Source of the DNA: Mojavia pulchra JT2-VF2
Lineage (GTDB): Bacteria; Cyanobacteriota; Cyanobacteriia; Cyanobacteriales; Nostocaceae
DNA: 64,000 nt
Direction: 5' to 3'
NCBI GenBank assembly: GCA_019359325.1
Contig: JAHHHN010000001.1
Location: 372,001 to 436,000 of the forward strand
The position numbers and the translations under genes were made by a program. How positions within the stretch are numbered: position 1 is the first letter of the stretch; the number at the start of each line of letters is the position of its first letter. Below are positions 9,335 to 17,697 of this stretch, piece after piece. The notes under the pieces were generated by a model. That model worked only from the letters and a program-made list of their open reading frames with translations. It had not been told where the DNA came from and searched no databases.

Positions 9335-10870
9335 CTAATTCCTAATCCCTAATCCCCAATTCAACTGTTCCTCAGTTACCCAAGCACCGTGGAATCCGTA
9401 AGGTACTCGCTGGGGAATTAATACCCGTGCTACAGGTTCACCTGTTACATCTTGGGCATTGACTACTATTAACTCAGAAGTTGCGGAACCTTCATCGTAG
9501 ACAAAAGTGATCAGCCAGCCTTCATCTTCAGCGGTTGCATCAGGACGTGGCGCAAATACAGCTTCACCGCCGTAACGTCCCCGGCCAAATTCATGGGTTT
9601 GGGATTGACCACTGCTGAGGTCGTATTTAATTACACCCTCAAATAAAGGTACGATACTGTTTGCCATTTTGCCAGCGTAGCCATATCGTGTTTGTCGCCC
9701 CAAAAAGTTTTCGTTAACGCGGGGAAATTCCGCAGCCACATCATCTAACTTTTCTTCGCGTACTGACCCTGTTTTCAGGTTAAATCGCCACTGATGTAAG
9801 TAGGGAATATCTCCTTGAGAATCAATTTCCGTGTGTTCAGTAACTAAAACATTAGTGGAATTCATGCGACAGGCGACAAGAACCACTTCGTCTCCCTCTT
9901 CGTAGGCGTTGAGGGTATGGAAGACGTAGCAAGCCGGACTTTCAAACCAACGAATATTACTATTGTCGCCATAACGTGGCACAATACCAAAGCGGCTGGG
10001 GCGATCGCGCTCAAACATCATTAGCGGTTCTCCCTTTTGCATTCGTCCTGGTCTGAAAGTTAAGGGCAGATCCATAAAAATTGTGTAATTTTCGCTGATG
10101 GCAAAATCGTGCATCATCACGCCTATTGGTAAATCAATCGGCACTGTTCGCAACAATTCACCAGTTGCTGAAACCACACTATATTGCAGGTAAGGTGGCG
10201 TGAATGAATAGCCAAAAAACATCATTTCGCCTGTCACCGGATCTACTTTGGGATGGGCTGTGAAAGCAGAAACCAGCTTGCCATTATAAGTGTGTTCGCC
10301 AGTTGTCTTTAACTCAGGAACTTGAATGGCGTGAGGCGCACCACCTTCCCACAGCGCCAAAAGTTGGCCGCCATGCCACGTAAGCGCAGTATTGGCAACA
10401 TTTTTGTAAGTACCGTGGTGGTTATCTATTTGCGGCGGTTCTAAAAGACCACTCCAGATAGCTTTACCTGCCTCATGCTCAATTTTCCATCCTGCTGTTT
10501 GTACGTAGCGATTACGATAACTGGCTTTGCCATTGCTAATTTGCACGCCGTGCAACATTCCATCCCCATCAAACCAATGGTATTTACCTATAGGTGGCCA
10601 TTGAGGGTTAGGGCCATTACGTACAAACATCCCTGATAGTTCGGGAGGTAGCTGACCTATTACTTGCAAAGTGTCCGCAGTGATTTCTTCCCGGACTGGT
10701 GCAAAGTTGCCATCAAGATACGGATTAACTGCTGTTGTTGGGATAGTATTAGTCGTCATAGGGAGTAAATCTAAATCCGGCACTTTTCCTAATATATTAG
10801 CGATCGCCTTTTTCGTGCTGTGCAATACAGTTTGACTCCAGCCGCATACGGATACCAGGCAGTAAAGCAT
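9335..10870 (-). CDS. Carotenoid oxygenase (RPE65/CCD family)
   Basis: This is a non-haem Fe(II) carotenoid cleavage dioxygenase, 511 aa. The seven-bladed propeller family signs are visible: NGPNPQWPPIGKYHWFDGDG near residues 86-105, and the four iron-binding His regions, represented by NTALTWHGG, FTAHPKVDP, MMHDFAISE and, near the C-terminus, GFHGAW. The substrate (an apocarotenoid or full-length carotenoid) cannot be deduced. The start is uncertain: Met1 (10870) is preceded by a weak aggtag, while Met38 (10759, MTTNTIPTT) begins nearer the conserved region. Nothing else on the strand is close enough to form an operon. Cleavage would yield apocarotenals or retinal. Confidence 0.93.
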   Translation of the reverse strand: MLYCLVSVCGWSQTVLHSTKKAIANILGKVPDLDLLPMTTNTIPTTAVNPYLDGNFAPVREEITADTLQVIGQLPPELSGMFVRNGPNPQWPPIGKYHWFDGDGMLHGVQISNGKASYRNRYVQTAGWKIEHEAGKAIWSGLLEPPQIDNHHGTYKNVANTALTWHGGQLLALWEGGAPHAIQVPELKTTGEHTYNGKLVSAFTAHPKVDPVTGEMMFFGYSFTPPYLQYSVVSATGELLRTVPIDLPIGVMMHDFAISENYTIFMDLPLTFRPGRMQKGEPLMMFERDRPSRFGIVPRYGDNSNIRWFESPACYVFHTLNAYEEGDEVVLVACRMNSTNVLVTEHTEIDSQGDIPYLHQWRFNLKTGSVREEKLDDVAAEFPRVNENFLGRQTRYGYAGKMANSIVPLFEGVIKYDLSSGQSQTHEFGRGRYGGEAVFAPRPDATAEDEGWLITFVYDEGSATSELIVVNAQDVTGEPVARVLIPQRVPYGFHGAWVTEEQLNWGLGIRN

Positions 10871-10880
10871 CTACCTGAAG

Positions 10881-11063
10881 TTAGATTAAATTAAAGTAAT
10901 AAAACAGGCGATTGCGTAGCGCGCCCTGTTGCCCAACCGCACTCTGTGCGGCTACCTCAAAGCTCCGCTTTAAGGGAGCCTGTTCTGGAAGAACAGGCGT
11001 GTCTTCATACGGGCGATCGTAACTTTGCTTATTCAAAGTTGTAATATTTGCGATCTCTGACAT
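10881..11063 (-). pseudogene. Short frame ending in dispersed palindromes; possible gene remnant
   Basis: A 60-codon frame begins MSEIANITTLNKQSYDRPYE, which looks protein-like. The rest is encoded by three nested palindromes (ccgcactctgtgcgg; aaagctccgctttaa; cctgttctggaagaacagg, about 10925-11005). The likely reading is the 5' end of a lost gene run into dispersed repeats. I do not recognise the N-terminal sequence. It is divergent from the next gene by about 40 bp. Confidence 0.3.
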
Positions 11064-11103
11064 GAGAATATCTTTAAATGATAATAAGTGCTGGAAAAAG
11101 CTC

Positions 11104-11475
11104 ATGGTAGACCTCAGTGGTACTTGGCTGGGAACCTACTGGCAAGAAGGAATCCCTAGCCGTTTTGAAGCAGTGTTTGTCCAAAGTGGCAATAATTTAA
11201 GTGGCTCTATTTTAGATGACAACTATTTAGGAGAAGCCCAAATTACTGGTGAAGTGATTGGGCGTAGCATCAGCTTTACCAAACGCTATTTAATTACCTC
11301 ACCTTCTCCAATCAAATATATTGGAACCCTATCAGAAAATGAAGACTATATACAGGGAAAATGGAACATAGGTCGTCGCCACTCTGGCCCTTGGGAAGCT
11401 AGACGCAGTGGGGACAATTTGATGGCGGAACTACAAACTCGCTTAGAGCAGCAGATTCCCCAAACAACTAGTTAA
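11104..11475 (+). CDS. Small beta-rich hypothetical protein
   Basis: A 123-aa soluble protein begins MVDLSGTWLGTYWQEGIP. The GTWxGxYW opening, alternating hydrophobic strands and a closing QGKWNIG..HSGPWEARR suggest a small beta-barrel, lipocalin-like or avidin-like in outline. No signal peptide or catalytic motif is visible. The ATG at 11104 is chosen because the conserved-looking part starts there; a frame extension to 11062 adds 14 unconvincing residues. It precedes the phosphatase gene by 78 bp on the same strand and may be cotranscribed with it. The function is unknown. Confidence 0.7.
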   Translation: MVDLSGTWLGTYWQEGIPSRFEAVFVQSGNNLSGSILDDNYLGEAQITGEVIGRSISFTKRYLITSPSPIKYIGTLSENEDYIQGKWNIGRRHSGPWEARRSGDNLMAELQTRLEQQIPQTTS

Positions 11476-11553
11476 AAAATGGTACTAAAATACCACAGTC
11501 AACCCATTTGTGAGTTGACCACCTTTCAAGTTCAAAGTCAGTGAGAAAATACC

Positions 11554-12192
11554 TTGACTCTAACTCTTTATTTCCTTCGTCACGGACAAACAGAATCCAG
11601 CCGTAAGAATGCTTTTTCCGGTTCTATAGACTCGGAGCTGACTCCAGATGGCTTGGAAATGGCCAAGGCGTTTGCGGCTGCATACATTTCTACTCCGTGG
11701 AAGGCGGTTTTTTCCAGTCCTATGAAGCGAACTTTGGCGACAGCAGCACCCCTTTGTGCAGCTATAGGGATGGAACCAGAACTAAGGGATGGTTTAAAAG
11801 AAATTAATTACGGTAAATGGGAAGGAAAAACGCCTGAAATAATCAGCCAAGAATATCACGATGATTATCTGCGTTGGTCAGCAGATCCAGCGTGGTATGG
11901 CCCAACTGACGGTGAAATGGCAATTACAATAGCTGCTCGCGCCTTGCAGGTAATTGAAGAAATCAAATCTGTTTACAGTAGTGGCAATATTTTAGTAGTT
12001 GCTCACAAGGCAACCATCAGAATTATTCTGTGCAGTCTGTTGGGTATTGATGTCGGACGCTTCCGCTATCGTTTAGGCTGCCCAGTTGGTTCGGTTAGTA
12101 TTGTAGAATTTGGTTCACACGGGCCACTATTGAAAGCTTTAGCAGATCGTACCCATTTAGATGAGCGGTTACGCAATTTACCAGGAACTTGA
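11554..12192 (+). CDS. Histidine phosphatase family protein (phosphoglycerate mutase-like)
   Basis: This 212-aa enzyme is of the branch-1 histidine phosphatase family. The catalytic motif LRHGQTE is at 8-14 (His10 is the phosphorylated residue). The helper elements FSSPMKRTLATA, EINYGKWEGKTP and VAHKATIRI near 150-158 are all present. Family members dephosphorylate small phosphate esters such as phosphoglycerate or cobalamin intermediates, and the substrate cannot be told here. The start codon is TTG at 11554; the alternative GTG at 11541 is in another frame. It lies downstream of the small beta-rich gene on the same strand. Confidence 0.9.
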   Translation: MTLTLYFLRHGQTESSRKNAFSGSIDSELTPDGLEMAKAFAAAYISTPWKAVFSSPMKRTLATAAPLCAAIGMEPELRDGLKEINYGKWEGKTPEIISQEYHDDYLRWSADPAWYGPTDGEMAITIAARALQVIEEIKSVYSSGNILVVAHKATIRIILCSLLGIDVGRFRYRLGCPVGSVSIVEFGSHGPLLKALADRTHLDERLRNLPGT

Positions 12193-12224
12193 ACAATTCA
12201 AAATTCAAAAGCTAAATTTCTCAA

Positions 12225-12656
12225 TTACGAATTGGTATCTGGTTCAGTATATTTGCAGAAAACATTTATCCCAATTTTGACAATATATAACACCACAATT
12301 GTGGCGATCGCACCATCAATCGGGATGCCATTTACTGCTGCAACAGCAACCAGCGAACCAATAACACTGTTAAACAAAGAAGCACTACCGGGGTTTTTGG
12401 TGTATTCTGTGATTTTGCCCCGTAAACCATCATCGCCGCAAATTTACGCCCGGATTTCAACAATAGTTAACTGCAACAGAGATTTACCTTTGCCATAATC
12501 TGTTTTGCCGAACTTCTCTTGCCAAAGTGCATCAAAACTCGCTTCTAAGTCACCGTTGTTTTGTTGCAAAGCAGTGAGCGCTGGTTGGGTTGTGGTATCG
12601 CCTTGGAGAATTTGCTGAAGTTCTTGGATTTCGACAGGGGTTAATTGGGCATTCAT
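12225..12656 (-). pseudogene. Hypothetical gene interrupted by an in-frame TAA
   Basis: The frame from ATG at 12656 reads 70 codons (MNAQLTPVEIQELQQIL ... TIVEIRA) and stops at TAA 12444-12446. The same frame then continues without any shift for 72 codons, ICGDDGLRGKITEYTKNPGS ... GIPIDGAIATIVVLYIVK ... CKYTEPDTNS, ending at 12225. The second half has clear protein character, with a hydrophobic helix of about 30 residues. A single G-to-T change from GAA to TAA would explain it. It is a cyanobacterial protein of unknown function. The alternative is two separate small proteins, but the second half has no good start codon. Confidence 0.75.
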
Positions 12657-12675
12657 ATATATTTAACTTAATTAT

Positions 12676-13095
12676 TTATGGAGTATTTGTTAGTTCCTGA
12701 ATCAACTCTTCAGGTGTGATAATTCTGGGAGTAACAACTGGAAAATCTCTAGGGTTGCGAGTAATAATAGCATCTAAGTGATTGAGTACCGCAGCGCTGT
12801 ATTGAATAGCGTCTTCAAAATCTTTAAAGTTAGCAGTTAATGCCATATTGATTGTGGTACTGTCTACTGTTGCGACTTGACAGAAGGTTACAATTCTATT
12901 TAAAAGGGATAGAGCAGATGCTCGACCTTTATCTTTCCGAATGATGTAGTAGAGGTCACTAAAAGTAGAAGCAGAAAGATAACCTTCTATTTGTTTTTGA
13001 TAAATAAATGAGAATACTTGTATAGTGTTGCTGTAAAAGGGATGGCGTTCAAGAGCAAAATCCAAAATTATATTAGTGTCTAGTAAGACTCTCAC
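12676..13095 (-). CDS. PIN-domain ribonuclease, VapC-like toxin
   Basis: A 139-aa PIN protein begins RVLLDTNIILDFALERHPF. Asp6 and the later FEDAIQYSAA (about 93-102) and AIITRNPRDF (about 109-118) supply the acidic metal-binding residues of PIN nucleases. The upstream gene overlaps it by 4 bp and encodes a small protein of antitoxin size, so the pair is organised like a type II toxin-antitoxin module. The target RNA is unknown. A non-toxic PIN role is possible, but the arrangement argues for a toxin. Confidence 0.85.
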   Translation of the reverse strand: MRVLLDTNIILDFALERHPFYSNTIQVFSFIYQKQIEGYLSASTFSDLYYIIRKDKGRASALSLLNRIVTFCQVATVDSTTINMALTANFKDFEDAIQYSAAVLNHLDAIITRNPRDFPVVTPRIITPEELIQELTNTP

Positions 13096-13382
13096 AGATT
13101 ATGTTTCTCCCTCAAATATTCCCATTTGGCTTGGTCAGGGTCAAAATCTGAAGGAGTTGGCTCTGTACTTTCCAACCACTCTTTCAAAATGGGTATAGAG
13201 CATTCCACTATTCTTTTTTGCTTTTCAGGCTGGGACTGAATTTGATTTTCTCTAGAACTTTCCAAGGATGGAACTGGCTGCAAAATAATCACTTCTACCG
13301 TCCCTGGAGCAATATTTAGAGGTTCGTCAATAATTAAATGACCGGATTCGTCAATTGTGGCGTTCAGCTTGTAGGCTTGCAT
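13092..13382 (-). CDS. Putative antitoxin partner of the PIN protein
   Basis: This 96-aa protein begins MQAYKLNATIDESGHLIIDE, an AbrB/MazE-like or DUF-type beta N-terminus often seen in cyanobacterial antitoxins. A Pro-Gln-rich linker and a C-terminal segment LKEWLESTEPTPSDFDPDQA follow. An in-frame ATG at 13397 would add five residues (MRKSN). Its stop overlaps the start of the PIN gene by 4 bp, which implies coupled translation. A partial copy of its C-terminal half lies directly upstream. Confidence 0.75.
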   Translation of the reverse strand: MQAYKLNATIDESGHLIIDEPLNIAPGTVEVIILQPVPSLESSRENQIQSQPEKQKRIVECSIPILKEWLESTEPTPSDFDPDQAKWEYLREKHNL

Positions 13383-13429
13383 ATTGCTTTTCCTCATCTA
13401 TATATAATTAAATAATATTTCAGGCAATT

Positions 13430-13606
13430 TCACAGATTATGTTTCTCCTTTAAAGCTTTCCATCGGGCTTGGTCTGGGTCAAAATCAGAAGGCGTAGGTT
13501 GTGTTTTTTCAAACCAGCCTTGCAAAGCTTTGATTTTTGTTTGTCTTTTCGGCTTCTCTGGCTGTGACTCAGTAAAAGTTTCCAAGGATGGAACTGGCTG
13601 CAAAAT
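13430..13606 (-). pseudogene. Duplicated C-terminal half of the antitoxin gene
   Basis: These 58 codons (ILQPVPSLET ... PTPSDFDPDQARWKALKEKHNL) closely match the second half of the neighbouring antitoxin (ILQPVPSLES ... PTPSDFDPDQAKWEYLREKHNL). The N-terminal DNA-binding half is missing. Upstream the frame stays open to 13789 but runs through a 21-nt tandem repeat coding for LSLNVVA-like heptads, so it does not encode a normal antitoxin. It is a remnant of a tandem duplication. Confidence 0.75.
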
Positions 13607-13660
13607 AGTACCTGAATCAACGATCGCAGTTATAAGTGAATGTCTTGTCGTCACCAACAT

Positions 13661-13835
13661 TACAACATTAAGTCTTAACGCTACGACATTAAGGCTTAAC
13701 GCTATAACCTTAAGGCTTAACGCTACAACATTAAGGCTTAAAGTTACGACATTAAGGCTTAACATTACAACATTAATCACCAGCATCATTAAGATTAAGG
13801 CTTAAGGTTACGACATTAAGGCTTAACATTACAAC
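13661..13835. repeat. 21-nt tandem repeat array
   Basis: About eight units of 21 nt with consensus tacgacattaaggcttaacg are interrupted once by catcattaagat. The period is a multiple of three, so it stays open in several frames on both strands. It adjoins the broken antitoxin copy. Confidence 0.8.
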
Positions 13836-13953
13836 TTTTTGACAAAAGCTTATGCGATCGCTCTTTAGGGTAGTGCGCTCTGTGCGATCGCAACCAATGC
13901 TTAAATAAAACTTATGAATGATTTGACGTTGGCAATAAATCTTGCACTGCGTT

Positions 13954-14520
13954 CTACGGCTCTGTTTCTAGCCTATCTCGCGCTGCCCAAATTGCCTTGT
14001 GATACTCTCCAGCGCACTCTTTACCCGTCGCTTCGCGCCAAATGGTTTGAAACTGACTTTCGCCTAACTGCTGGAGCATACGGGCTAAATCATTGATATC
14101 TGAACCAAGCCACTCTTCATTATGCTCTAGGTCAATGGCTAAAGTACTAATGTAAATTTGCAAAGCCTCAGCATAATTTTCTTGAGCTTCTAAAACCCTT
14201 CCCCACTTACCCAATGTTTGTGAAGCCTTACGCCAATCACGGAATTGTTCAAAAACTTTATAGGTTTTTTGATAATAATCAACAGCCACATCAAACTGCC
14301 GTTGCTCTTGGGCTACTATGCCCAGGTGGTGATATTCTCTAGCAGCACTGGTCTTTTTAGGAACAAAAGGCGTATACGGTTCCTGCTGATACAACACAGG
14401 CACAAGCCAATCTTGTAAAGGTAAATTTCCTTTAGGACTGGGGCGCATTTTGTCAATAGACATGGACTTACGGCCTGCTGCAACTGCTGTGGCGATACAC
14501 TCTCCCCTGACTAATTCCCT
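13954..14520 (-). pseudogene. 3' remnant of a CHAT-TPR protein gene
   Basis: A 169-codon frame starts at ATG 14463. Near its N-terminus it reads LQDWLVPVLYQQEPY, which looks like the last strand of a CHAT protease domain, followed by two or three TPR-like repeats (EYHHLGIVAQEQRQFDVAVD; ASQTLGKWGRVLEAQENYAE). In the same frame, upstream of the ATG and back to a TGA at 14521-14523, the sequence still reads ELVRGECIATAVAAGRKSM, like the CHAT helix that precedes DWLVPVLY. The catalytic His/Cys part of CHAT is absent. It is thus probably the tail of a larger gene, although a short TPR protein could still be made from 14463. Confidence 0.6.
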
Positions 14521-14633
14521 TCACGCAGAGGTTAGCTAATTACGGAAATGAAATCAGCAAATTCTATTGGACTAGGCTTTTAATTCAGTACAGATACAGC
14601 GATAATTTACTCAAATCATCACCGAGTTATTTC

Positions 14634-15764
14634 ATGCTGCCAGTTATTGAAAGCATTGTATTACGTCAAATGGCTTCGGGCGATCGCCTCTACTTACAAC
14701 TATACAAATTCATCGGCGCTCAACCTGGTAAAAAGGTTTACATTCAATCTAATTTGCACGGTGCAGAAATTGCTGGTAATGCCGTCATTCACCAGTTAAT
14801 TGAGTTTTTATTAACAATAAATGATACTAATTTAATAGGAGAAATTTGGTTGGTTCCCGTGTGTAATCCAATGGGTACAAATGAGCGCGCTCATCATTTC
14901 TCTTCTGGACGATACTGCATTTACGAAGCCAAAGACTGGAACCGCATTTTTTGGGACTATGAAAAAGAAGCTGATGATTTAGTAGCTTTTACTAAATCTC
15001 AACTTCATATAAATACAGAGGTCGTTAGACAAAATTATCTAACTATAATTAAAGAAAAGTTTGCTAAAATTTTAGAAAAAATTAATTCTTCTAGTAATGT
15101 CCCTTATACTGAGCTTTTTGCCTACAAACTACAAAGTCTCAGTTTAGATGCAGATTACTTAATTGATTTACATAGTTCTACAAATCAAGCTTTAGACTAC
15201 GTTTATTACTTCCGAAATCGAGAAGATAGTGCAAAATACTTCCTGCTTGATTTCGGAATATTGCTTGATAAATATGATGGTGATGCTTTTGATGAAGCTT
15301 TTATCAAACCTTGGTTAGCACTGGAAGCTTGTTTTAAAGATTTGGGTAGAGAAATCAAGTTTGATATGGAAGCTTGGACACTAGAATTAGGCTCAGGAAT
15401 GCAAATGAACCCTGATTCAGTTGCCAAAGGTGTACGGGGTGTGAAAAACTATTTAGCGCAAAAAGGTGTACTGCAAATTCCTAATTTATCAGATGAGATA
15501 AAAACCCATGAAATGACTTTTACATCTAGCAGCAACCGGAAAAAATATTATGCGATCGCGGGTGGCATGATCCAATCTAGAATCGAATTAGGTAGCACAG
15601 TCAAAGCAGGAGATAGACTGTACCAAATTCTTAGTTTTAATAAAGAAGGTAAATTACCTAATGTAATTGATGTTTGCGCTGAACAAGATGGATTAGTTTA
15701 CGATATTTCCAGCAATCAGGCTGTGAATGAAGGTGAATTTGTACTAGGAATTCTTGAGTCGTGA
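14634..15764 (+). CDS. Succinylglutamate desuccinylase/aspartoacylase family protein
   Basis: This is a 376-aa zinc-dependent deacylase or peptidase of the M14-like AstE/ASPA family. Zinc ligands are visible as His42 and Glu45 in NLHGAEIAGN and His180 in LIDLHSS. The probable catalytic Glu is in WTLELGSG near 249-256. The C-terminal part (about 295-376) has the small beta domain with VKAGDRLYQI common in these proteins. They remove acyl groups from amino acids or related amides; the substrate here is unknown. It is a single gene. Confidence 0.88.
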   Translation: MLPVIESIVLRQMASGDRLYLQLYKFIGAQPGKKVYIQSNLHGAEIAGNAVIHQLIEFLLTINDTNLIGEIWLVPVCNPMGTNERAHHFSSGRYCIYEAKDWNRIFWDYEKEADDLVAFTKSQLHINTEVVRQNYLTIIKEKFAKILEKINSSSNVPYTELFAYKLQSLSLDADYLIDLHSSTNQALDYVYYFRNREDSAKYFLLDFGILLDKYDGDAFDEAFIKPWLALEACFKDLGREIKFDMEAWTLELGSGMQMNPDSVAKGVRGVKNYLAQKGVLQIPNLSDEIKTHEMTFTSSSNRKKYYAIAGGMIQSRIELGSTVKAGDRLYQILSFNKEGKLPNVIDVCAEQDGLVYDISSNQAVNEGEFVLGILES

Positions 15765-16092
15765 CTTCTAGTAGAGACTGCTGATGAACGGTAATAATTC
15801 AATCAATCCTGATCTGCCAGCAGCAAAATAAACTAATAATTATTTATAATAGTTATCCATTATAAAACAAGAATACTCTTATTTATAATTTATTAAGAAA
15901 ACCTTTAGCCCGTAAAGTAAATTAAAACGGTGTAATGCTCCGACAGGAATATTAAACTACAGCGTAAGCACTCATCAATATAGTATTATCTAGATTAACT
16001 TGTTAAAATCTCATAATTTTCTATTAATCTAGTATTCATGTCATATTGCAATACAATTGCAGCATAGTATTTACATTAAAGCAATATTCTCT
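15765..16092. other. AT-rich spacer, no gene seen
   Basis: This stretch runs from the deacylase gene to a hairpin terminator. It is A/T-rich with no coding frame of note. Confidence 0.5.
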
Positions 16093-16139
16093 AAGAGATA
16101 AAAGCTCCTTGAGTTTGTGTGGTCTTATCTCTTTTTTTT
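16093..16139 (+). terminator. Intrinsic terminator, possibly of a small RNA
   Basis: A 9-bp stem (aagagataa at 16093-16101 with ttatctctt at 16125-16133) is followed by eight T. It stands about 330 bp after the deacylase stop, so it may end a long 3' UTR or a short transcript starting nearby; no convincing promoter was identified. Confidence 0.65.
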
Positions 16140-16265
16140 GCATTTAAGCGCAATATATTTAGTAGTAGATTAAACTTAAACAAAGGCAATCTTCAGAAAA
16201 TGCCAGGGTGATCTTATGTTTGTTCTGTGTTTAAGCAAGAAATCAAATTATCCCAACTGTAAAGT

Positions 16266-17240
16266 ATGACGGTGGAGCTAAAGGTGACTAGTATTGATAA
16301 TGACATCTTCTCTTTTTCAGGAGAAGTATCGATTCCCCAAGCTCCTCCTGAATTCAAATCAGGATTTATCGGCATTATTGGTCGCCCTAATGTCGGTAAA
16401 TCTACTTTAATGAATCAATTAGTAGGTCAAAAAATTGCTATCACTTCACCGATAGCGCAAACTACACGCAATCGTTTGCGGGGGATTTTAACTACACCAG
16501 AAGCACAGCTAATTTTTGTGGATACACCAGGTATTCATAAACCCCATCATCAATTGGGGGAAGTGCTGGTACAAAATGCCAAAATTGCAATCGAATCAGT
16601 AGATGTGGTGTTGTTTGTAGTAGATGGAACAGTACCTTGTGGTGCAGGCGATCGCTTTATTGCTGATTTGCTGACTCGCAGCGAAACACCAGTAATTTTG
16701 GGGTTGAATAAAATTGACCAACAAGCAACAGACTCCCAACTAATAGATGATAGTTACATAAAGTTGGCTGAGTCTCATCAATGGCAAACAGTGAAATTTT
16801 CTGCCAAGACCGGTGCAGAATTGCCACAACTGCAAAACTTATTAATTGAACATTTAGAAACCGGGCCTTATTACTATCCTCCTGACTTAGTAACAGACCA
16901 ACCAGAACGCTTTATTATGGGGGAATTGATTCGAGAACAGATTTTGCTGTTAACTCGTGAAGAAGTTCCCCATTCAGTAGCGATCGCTATTGATTTGGTG
17001 GAAGAAACCCCAACTATTACCCGTGTACTCGCCACCATAAACGTCGAACGAGATTCCCAAAAAGGCATTCTCATTGGCAAAGGTGGCTCAATGCTAAAAG
17101 CGATCGGTAGTGCAGCGCGCGAACAAATTCAAAAGTTAATTTCTGGCAAAGTCTACCTAGAACTGTTCGTGAAAGTACAACCTAAATGGCGGCAGTCTCG
17201 CGTTAGTTTAGCAGAGTTGGGTTATCGCGTGGAAGAGTAG
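16266..17240 (+). CDS. era: GTPase Era
   Basis: Era is a Ras-like GTPase that binds the 3' end of 16S rRNA and assists 30S assembly. The G1 motif GRPNVGKS is at 39-46, G3 DTPGIHKP follows, G4 is NKID and G5 is the SAKTGAE region. The C-terminal KH domain has GILIGKGGSMLKAIG. The 324-aa length exceeds the typical 300 because of about 30 extra N-terminal residues, common in cyanobacterial Era. The ATG at 16266 is the only good start. It is a single gene, followed by a mobile element. Confidence 0.97.
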   Translation: MTVELKVTSIDNDIFSFSGEVSIPQAPPEFKSGFIGIIGRPNVGKSTLMNQLVGQKIAITSPIAQTTRNRLRGILTTPEAQLIFVDTPGIHKPHHQLGEVLVQNAKIAIESVDVVLFVVDGTVPCGAGDRFIADLLTRSETPVILGLNKIDQQATDSQLIDDSYIKLAESHQWQTVKFSAKTGAELPQLQNLLIEHLETGPYYYPPDLVTDQPERFIMGELIREQILLLTREEVPHSVAIAIDLVEETPTITRVLATINVERDSQKGILIGKGGSMLKAIGSAAREQIQKLISGKVYLELFVKVQPKWRQSRVSLAELGYRVEE

Positions 17241-17275
17241 CAATAAAGCAGGGGGCAGGGGGAAAGTTAATTGTC

Positions 17276-17432
17276 GGACTTACGCACCCAAGCCTGAAAC
17301 CCCGATCCCCCCTAGCCCCCCTTTTTAAGGGGGGAACGTCTAAAGCCACGCCACTGAGGGAGTCGGGGAACCCGCAAGGGCGCAGTGGCTGCCCTTTCTA
17401 AGGGGGTTGGGGGATCTGAGTGCGTAAGTTCT
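17276..17432. mobile_element. MITE copy A (ggacttacgca ends) with nested repeat
   Basis: Ends ggacttacgcac and gtgcgtaagttc are inverted. Inside are long C-rich and G-rich arms (gatcccccctagcc / gttgggggatc) that would form an extended hairpin. Copies B (41032-41145) and C (61239-61353) share the same arms. Only this copy carries a 44-bp insertion at 17348-17391 (gccactgagg ... cgcagtggct), itself palindromic. Confidence 0.85.
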
Positions 17433-17494
17433 GAATTGAATAATTATTCTTGCTTCCAGCCCCCAGTCCCCTTGTCCCCTTGTCCCCTTCCAGC

Positions 17495-17676
17495 CCCCAG
17501 TCCCTAATCCCCAGTTCCTAATCCCCAGTCCCTAATCCCCAGTTCCTAATCCCCAGTTCCTAATCCCCAGTCCCTAATCCCCAGTCCCTAATCCCCAGTC
17601 CCTAATCCCCAGTTCCTAATCCCCAGTCCCTAATCCCCAGTCCCTAATCCCCAGTCCCTAATCCCCAGTCCCTAAT
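17495..17676. repeat. 14-nt tandem repeat, 13 units
   Basis: Thirteen adjoining copies of ccccagtYcctaat, differing only at one T/C position, are preceded by more degenerate ccccttgt units from about 17457. The array ends 21 bp before the start codon of the response regulator gene, in the place where its leader and ribosome-binding site should be. Confidence 0.95.
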
Positions 17677-17697
17677 CCCCAGCCCCCTTTTCATGCA

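Noticed and set aside
12232-12498. 88-codon plus-strand frame
   Set aside because: It is the antisense of the interrupted hypothetical gene, whose minus-strand frame is clearly the coding one.
13530-13805. 91-codon plus-strand frame over the 21-nt array
   Set aside because: It is kept open only by the repeat period being a multiple of three; the minus strand has the homology to the antitoxin.
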